DNA of 5,836 bases, from the NCBI GenBank assembly GCA_964637515.1, contig CAZWUI010000032.1, forward strand, positions 1-5,836, given 5' to 3'. Made by a program: the position numbers and the translations under genes. The notes beneath the pieces are model-generated. The model was given only the letters and a program-made list of their open reading frames with translations, did no database searches and was not told where the DNA came from. Shown in pieces: positions 4,154 to 5,836 of this stretch; position 1 is the first letter of the stretch, and every line of letters starts with the position of its first letter. The DNA comes from RGIG4097 sp964637515. GTDB lineage: Bacteria > Bacillota > Clostridia > Christensenellales > CAG-917.

Positions 4154-4690
4154 TTAGCTTATGCCATGTCCGAACATCCGAACATCAGTGCAATTATCCT
4201 CGAACTGATTGTATGTATATCCGAACTGCTTTGCATAACGCTCGATAGCGTTCTCGTAAAGATCACTGTATTTGTCGGCTGCTGCATCGTCTTTTTCATC
4301 TATCGCCTTGCCCAGCTTGTCATAGTAATCGTTCACGCGATCAATGGCGTATTCGTAATAGCAATCCAAAAGCCAAGTAACAATCTCTTTCGCGTCGGCA
4401 CTTGAATAAACAGACATTTCGTTATCATACACTTCTCCAGTGTCCTTATCGTATGGCATAAGCCAATCAATATCGTAATCACATTGCATAATGCTATTAC
4501 TCGGTTGATAGGCTAGTTTAGAATATAGCTTTTCTCCGTCTCCGTCGTAATCCTGATAACTTAGAACAATTGCCCAATTATTCCCATCATCATCGGTGTC
4601 AATGCGCCAATAATATGTGCCGCTGAAATGAGTTTCATTCATTTCATCAACGGCATTTGCAAACTCATTGATCAGTTTTTCGACATTCAT
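4154..4690 (-). CDS. acidic hypothetical protein with IMQCDYDIDWLMP motif, 178 aa
   Basis: ATG at 4688-4690 (MNVEKLINEFANAVDEM) follows SD ATAGGAGAGAG. It is the longest intact gene here. Residues 1-20 form a helix, then YYWRIDTDDDGNNWAIVLSY (26-45), an Asp-rich turn (QDYDGDGEKLYSKL), the motif AYQPSNSIMQCDYDIDWLMP (60-79), DKDTGEVYD (81-89), and a long helical half (ADAKEIVTWLLDCYYEYAIDR onward) ending GHGIS. It has about 39 Asp/Glu to 14 Lys/Arg. From memory, the AYQP-NSIMQCDYD-DWLMPY segment is shared by uncharacterised proteins of Clostridia phages and conjugative elements. It is last in the right-hand operon, 30 bases after the 69-aa gene. The charge is compatible with a DNA mimic, but nothing in the sequence proves it. 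Confidence 0.85.
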   Translation of the reverse strand: MNVEKLINEFANAVDEMNETHFSGTYYWRIDTDDDGNNWAIVLSYQDYDGDGEKLYSKLAYQPSNSIMQCDYDIDWLMPYDKDTGEVYDNEMSVYSSADAKEIVTWLLDCYYEYAIDRVNDYYDKLGKAIDEKDDAAADKYSDLYENAIERYAKQFGYTYNQFEDNCTDVRMFGHGIS

Positions 4691-4720
4691 TGTCTCTCTC
4701 CTATCGAAATAACACCTTCG

Positions 4721-4930
4721 TTATGTGTTGCACCAGAAATCATCTTTTACGAAATCAATGCCCCCAAAAGCAGCATACACAATATCAATCGGTACATCTT
4801 CTGTGCAAAGGGAATCTGCAATGCGCTCCCTTTGCTCGTATGTTAGCAAATCTGCATCGCTATAATAGTTGTAGTACAATGCTTCTTTAAGTTCGAACAG
4901 TTCATCGTTGTTAAGTTCGGTAACGTGCAT
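4721..4930 (-). CDS. small hypothetical protein ending in DDFWC-type motif, 69 aa
   Basis: ATG at 4928-4930 (MHVTELNNDELFELKEALYYN) follows SD AGAAAGGTAAG. It has an N-terminal helix (ELNNDELFELKEAL, 5-18), a middle segment YEQRERIADSLCTEDVPIDIVYAAFGG (31-57) and a conserved-looking tail DFVKDDFWCN (59-68). From memory, short proteins that open with an ELxxxELxELK helix and end DF-DDFFC are very common in Firmicutes mobile elements, with no known function. It is acidic and probably all-helical. It lies 24 bases after the 61-aa gene and 30 before the 178-aa gene, so it is mid-operon. Confidence 0.82.
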   Translation of the reverse strand: MHVTELNNDELFELKEALYYNYYSDADLLTYEQRERIADSLCTEDVPIDIVYAAFGGIDFVKDDFWCNT

Positions 4931-4954
4931 GATCTTACCTTTCTATGTAATGCT

Positions 4955-5140
4955 TTAACGTACCCAGAACCAAGCTATGAACGCATTTTCCGTACCATCT
5001 TCATTGTGCCAAGAATTATAATGCGCTGGTTTGTTCTTCCTAATATAGCTGCTTGCATTTGCATTTTGCCTATTGCAAAACACCTTCGCTTCATCTTCCG
5101 TATCGAAGAACTTAAACATATAGGTATATCTCGCCGCCAT
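4955..5140 (-). CDS. small hypothetical protein with KPAHYxxW and FIAWFW motifs, 61 aa
   Basis: ATG at 5138-5140 (MAARYTYMFKFFDTEDEAKVF) follows the SD-like GAAGGGG; a TTG start five codons earlier would absorb that site. The protein has a strand (RYTYMFKFF, 4-12), a helix (TEDEAKVFCNRQNA, 14-27), SSYIRKNKPAHYNSW (30-44), then NEDGTENAFIAWFWVR to the end. The pattern of FKFFDT-EAK-FC, KPAHY--W, DGTE and F-AW is one I recall from short uncharacterised proteins of Firmicutes phages and conjugative elements. The aromatic and basic middle could contact nucleic acid, but this is only inference. Unlike its operon partners it is roughly neutral or slightly basic. Confidence 0.82.
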   Translation of the reverse strand: MAARYTYMFKFFDTEDEAKVFCNRQNANASSYIRKNKPAHYNSWHNEDGTENAFIAWFWVR

Positions 5141-5176
5141 AATAAACCCCTTCAAATCGCGTTTTTAATTAGTTGG

Positions 5177-5359
5177 TTATATTTCGTAGCCGTTTTCATC
5201 CAACAAATAATCAAATTCAGGCCAGCAATCTTCAAGAACAACACCCTCGAATACTTCATCGACAGGTATGTTTTCTAGCTTCTCCATAACTTCATCATAG
5301 CTGTCGGCTTCAATATCTATGCTAAGGTTAATATGATAGCAAGCTGTGTACGTTGCCAT
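5177..5359 (-). CDS. tiny, extremely acidic hypothetical protein, 60 aa
   Basis: ATG at 5357-5359 (MATYTACYHINLSIDIEADSYDEV) follows SD TAGGAGAAG, 9 bases after the stop of the zinc-ribbon gene. It contains 17 Asp/Glu, one Lys and no Arg, a net charge near -16 in 60 residues. Layout: a strand (TACYHINLSIDIEA, 5-18), a helix (SYDEVMEKLENI, 20-31) and an acidic strand-loop segment (VDEVFEGVVLEDCWPEFDYLLDENGYEI). A strand-helix-strand fold is plausible. The size and charge resemble those of known DNA-mimicking anti-restriction or anti-CRISPR proteins, but many phage proteins of no such function are also acidic. No family is recognised. Confidence 0.8.
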   Translation of the reverse strand: MATYTACYHINLSIDIEADSYDEVMEKLENIPVDEVFEGVVLEDCWPEFDYLLDENGYEI

Positions 5360-5368
5360 ATTCTTCTC

Positions 5369-5674
5369 CTACCACTCAATCAGATCGTACAGGTTCTCGC
5401 CACAATAGCACTCAAACTCACCATCATCGTCACCATCTTCACCCCAGATAAATTCCTCACCACATTCAGGGCAAGTGATACGATACCTAACCTCCATGCT
5501 CCAACTAGTGACGCTACCATAGGTATATCCGTTGTCGTTGTCAAGATAAATCTCCGTATCTTCAGGAAGTCTGCTAAGAACCTCAATCATTTCGCCAGCC
5601 GTGATAGTCTTTCTAATCTGGTCAATGCTGTAACCCTCACGCTTGCCCTCGATGAACAGAATCTTGTCAGACAT
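5369..5674 (-). CDS. small zinc-ribbon protein, 101 aa
   Basis: ATG at 5672-5674 (MSDKILFIEGKREG) follows SD GAGAGGAAAG; an in-frame start at 5737 lies close to the predicted transcription start and lacks an SD. Residues 22-53 (KTITAGEMIEVLSRLPEDTEIYLDNDNGYTYG) match a module I recall from many phage proteins: a helix with L--LP-D followed by a strand and an Asp/Asn-Gly turn. Residues 68-92 hold four cysteines, CPEC (68, 71) and CYC (89, 91), separated by an acidic linker (GEDGDDDG). This looks like a zinc ribbon whose second knuckle is C-x-C in place of the usual C-x2-C. Zinc ribbons commonly bind nucleic acid or proteins. As first gene of the five-gene operon it could be a regulator. Exact function unknown. 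Confidence 0.83.
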   Translation of the reverse strand: MSDKILFIEGKREGYSIDQIRKTITAGEMIEVLSRLPEDTEIYLDNDNGYTYGSVTSWSMEVRYRITCPECGEEFIWGEDGDDDGEFECYCGENLYDLIEW

Positions 5675-5714
5675 TTTCTTTCCTCTCACTAAGAGTTTCC
5701 CTTTTCCTGATGTA

Positions 5715-5769
5715 CTTATAATACCAAATCTTTCCATTTATGTGCGTAAATTCACAAACTCCACACAAA
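5715..5769 (-). promoter_or_regulatory. minus-strand promoter of the five-gene operon, with conserved upstream element
   Basis: On the minus strand TATTAT (5718-5723, within TATTATAAG), a 17-bp spacer and a poor -35, CGCACA (5741-5746). Upstream lies the 29-bp element (5741-5769), 28 of 29 identical to 971-999, with two TTTGTG boxes 11 bp apart. The spacer differs between the two copies while its length is kept, as expected for a working promoter. Confidence 0.62.
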
Positions 5770-5796
5770 AGAAAAAGGAGCAGAATGATCTGCTCC
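5765..5796 (-). terminator. Rho-independent terminator for the gene at the right edge
   Basis: On the minus strand GGAGCAG and CTGCTCC form a perfect 7-bp stem (5777-5783 and 5790-5796, 6-nt loop) followed by TTTTTCTTTT. It directly abuts the conserved promoter element, as in the module at 945-1032. Confidence 0.85.
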
Positions 5797-5813
5797 GCTT
5801 GAAACGATGGTTG

Positions 5814-5836
5814 TTATGCAGGAATACCGCAACTTA
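5814..5836 (-). CDS. probable C-terminal end of an upstream gene
   Basis: A reading frame entering from the right edge ends SCGIPA followed by TAA at 5814-5816, 17 bases before a terminator. That is the distance expected for a gene end. Only six residues are visible and another frame is also open across the edge, so the assignment rests on terminator position alone. Confidence 0.35.

Noticed and set aside
4925..5692. Plus-strand open frames of 117 and 119 codons (4925-5278 and 5333-5692).
   Set aside because: Both are mirror images of well-supported minus-strand genes with proper SDs and recognisable motifs; they have no SD or promoter of their own.
1..5836. tRNA or rRNA genes, insertion sequences, integrase attachment sites.
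   Set aside because: I saw no cloverleaf with a T-loop signature, no rRNA-like sequence, no transposase frame and no terminal inverted repeats.

Overview
The window looks like an accessory region of a mobile element, most likely a phage or a plasmid/conjugative element of a Firmicutes (Clostridia-type) gut bacterium. This is inferred from several signs: moderate-to-low GC by eye, purine-rich Shine-Dalgarno (SD) sites before almost every gene, U-tailed hairpin terminators, sigma-A-type promoters, and about sixteen very short, mostly acidic proteins. Several of these match, from memory, uncharacterised families of Clostridia mobile elements. There is no structural, replication, integrase or tRNA gene, so the element type and host cannot be fixed. 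The genetic code is standard, with TAA, TAG and TGA all used as stops.

Every supported gene lies on the minus strand, so transcription runs right to left. From the right edge: the tail of an unknown gene (5814-5836), a terminator-promoter module (5715-5796), and a five-gene operon (5674 down to 4154) encoding a zinc-ribbon protein, a tiny very acidic protein and three further small proteins. Next come a short tandem repeat (4056-4141) and a classical promoter (3994-4022) driving an 88-aa gene. Its 3' region (3565-3671) is unusually structured and ends in a strong terminator (3529-3564). A second classical promoter (3476-3504) drives a 139-aa gene ending in a terminator that overlaps its stop. 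A third (2947-2975) drives a gene interrupted by a 100-N assembly gap (2429-2528). Beyond the gap lie a 137-aa and a 62-aa gene, a second terminator-promoter module (1716-1808), a two-gene operon (1663-1041), a third module (945-1032), and a three-gene operon leaving the left edge.

No biochemical function can be assigned with confidence. The organisation suggests many small, independently controlled units of host-interaction or counter-defence type. Two promoter styles are visible. One has TTGAYA, 17 bp, then TATAAT-like -10 boxes. The other has a fixed TATTATAAG box, a poor -35 and, in two of three cases, a nearly identical 29-bp upstream element directly after a terminator.

The most interesting item is the 3' region of the 88-aa gene. 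A 10-bp stem displays a 41-nt loop with a tandem pyrimidine tract that mimics the 16S anti-SD sequence and is complementary to the GGAAGGAAA ribosome-binding sites of the genes at the left of the window.
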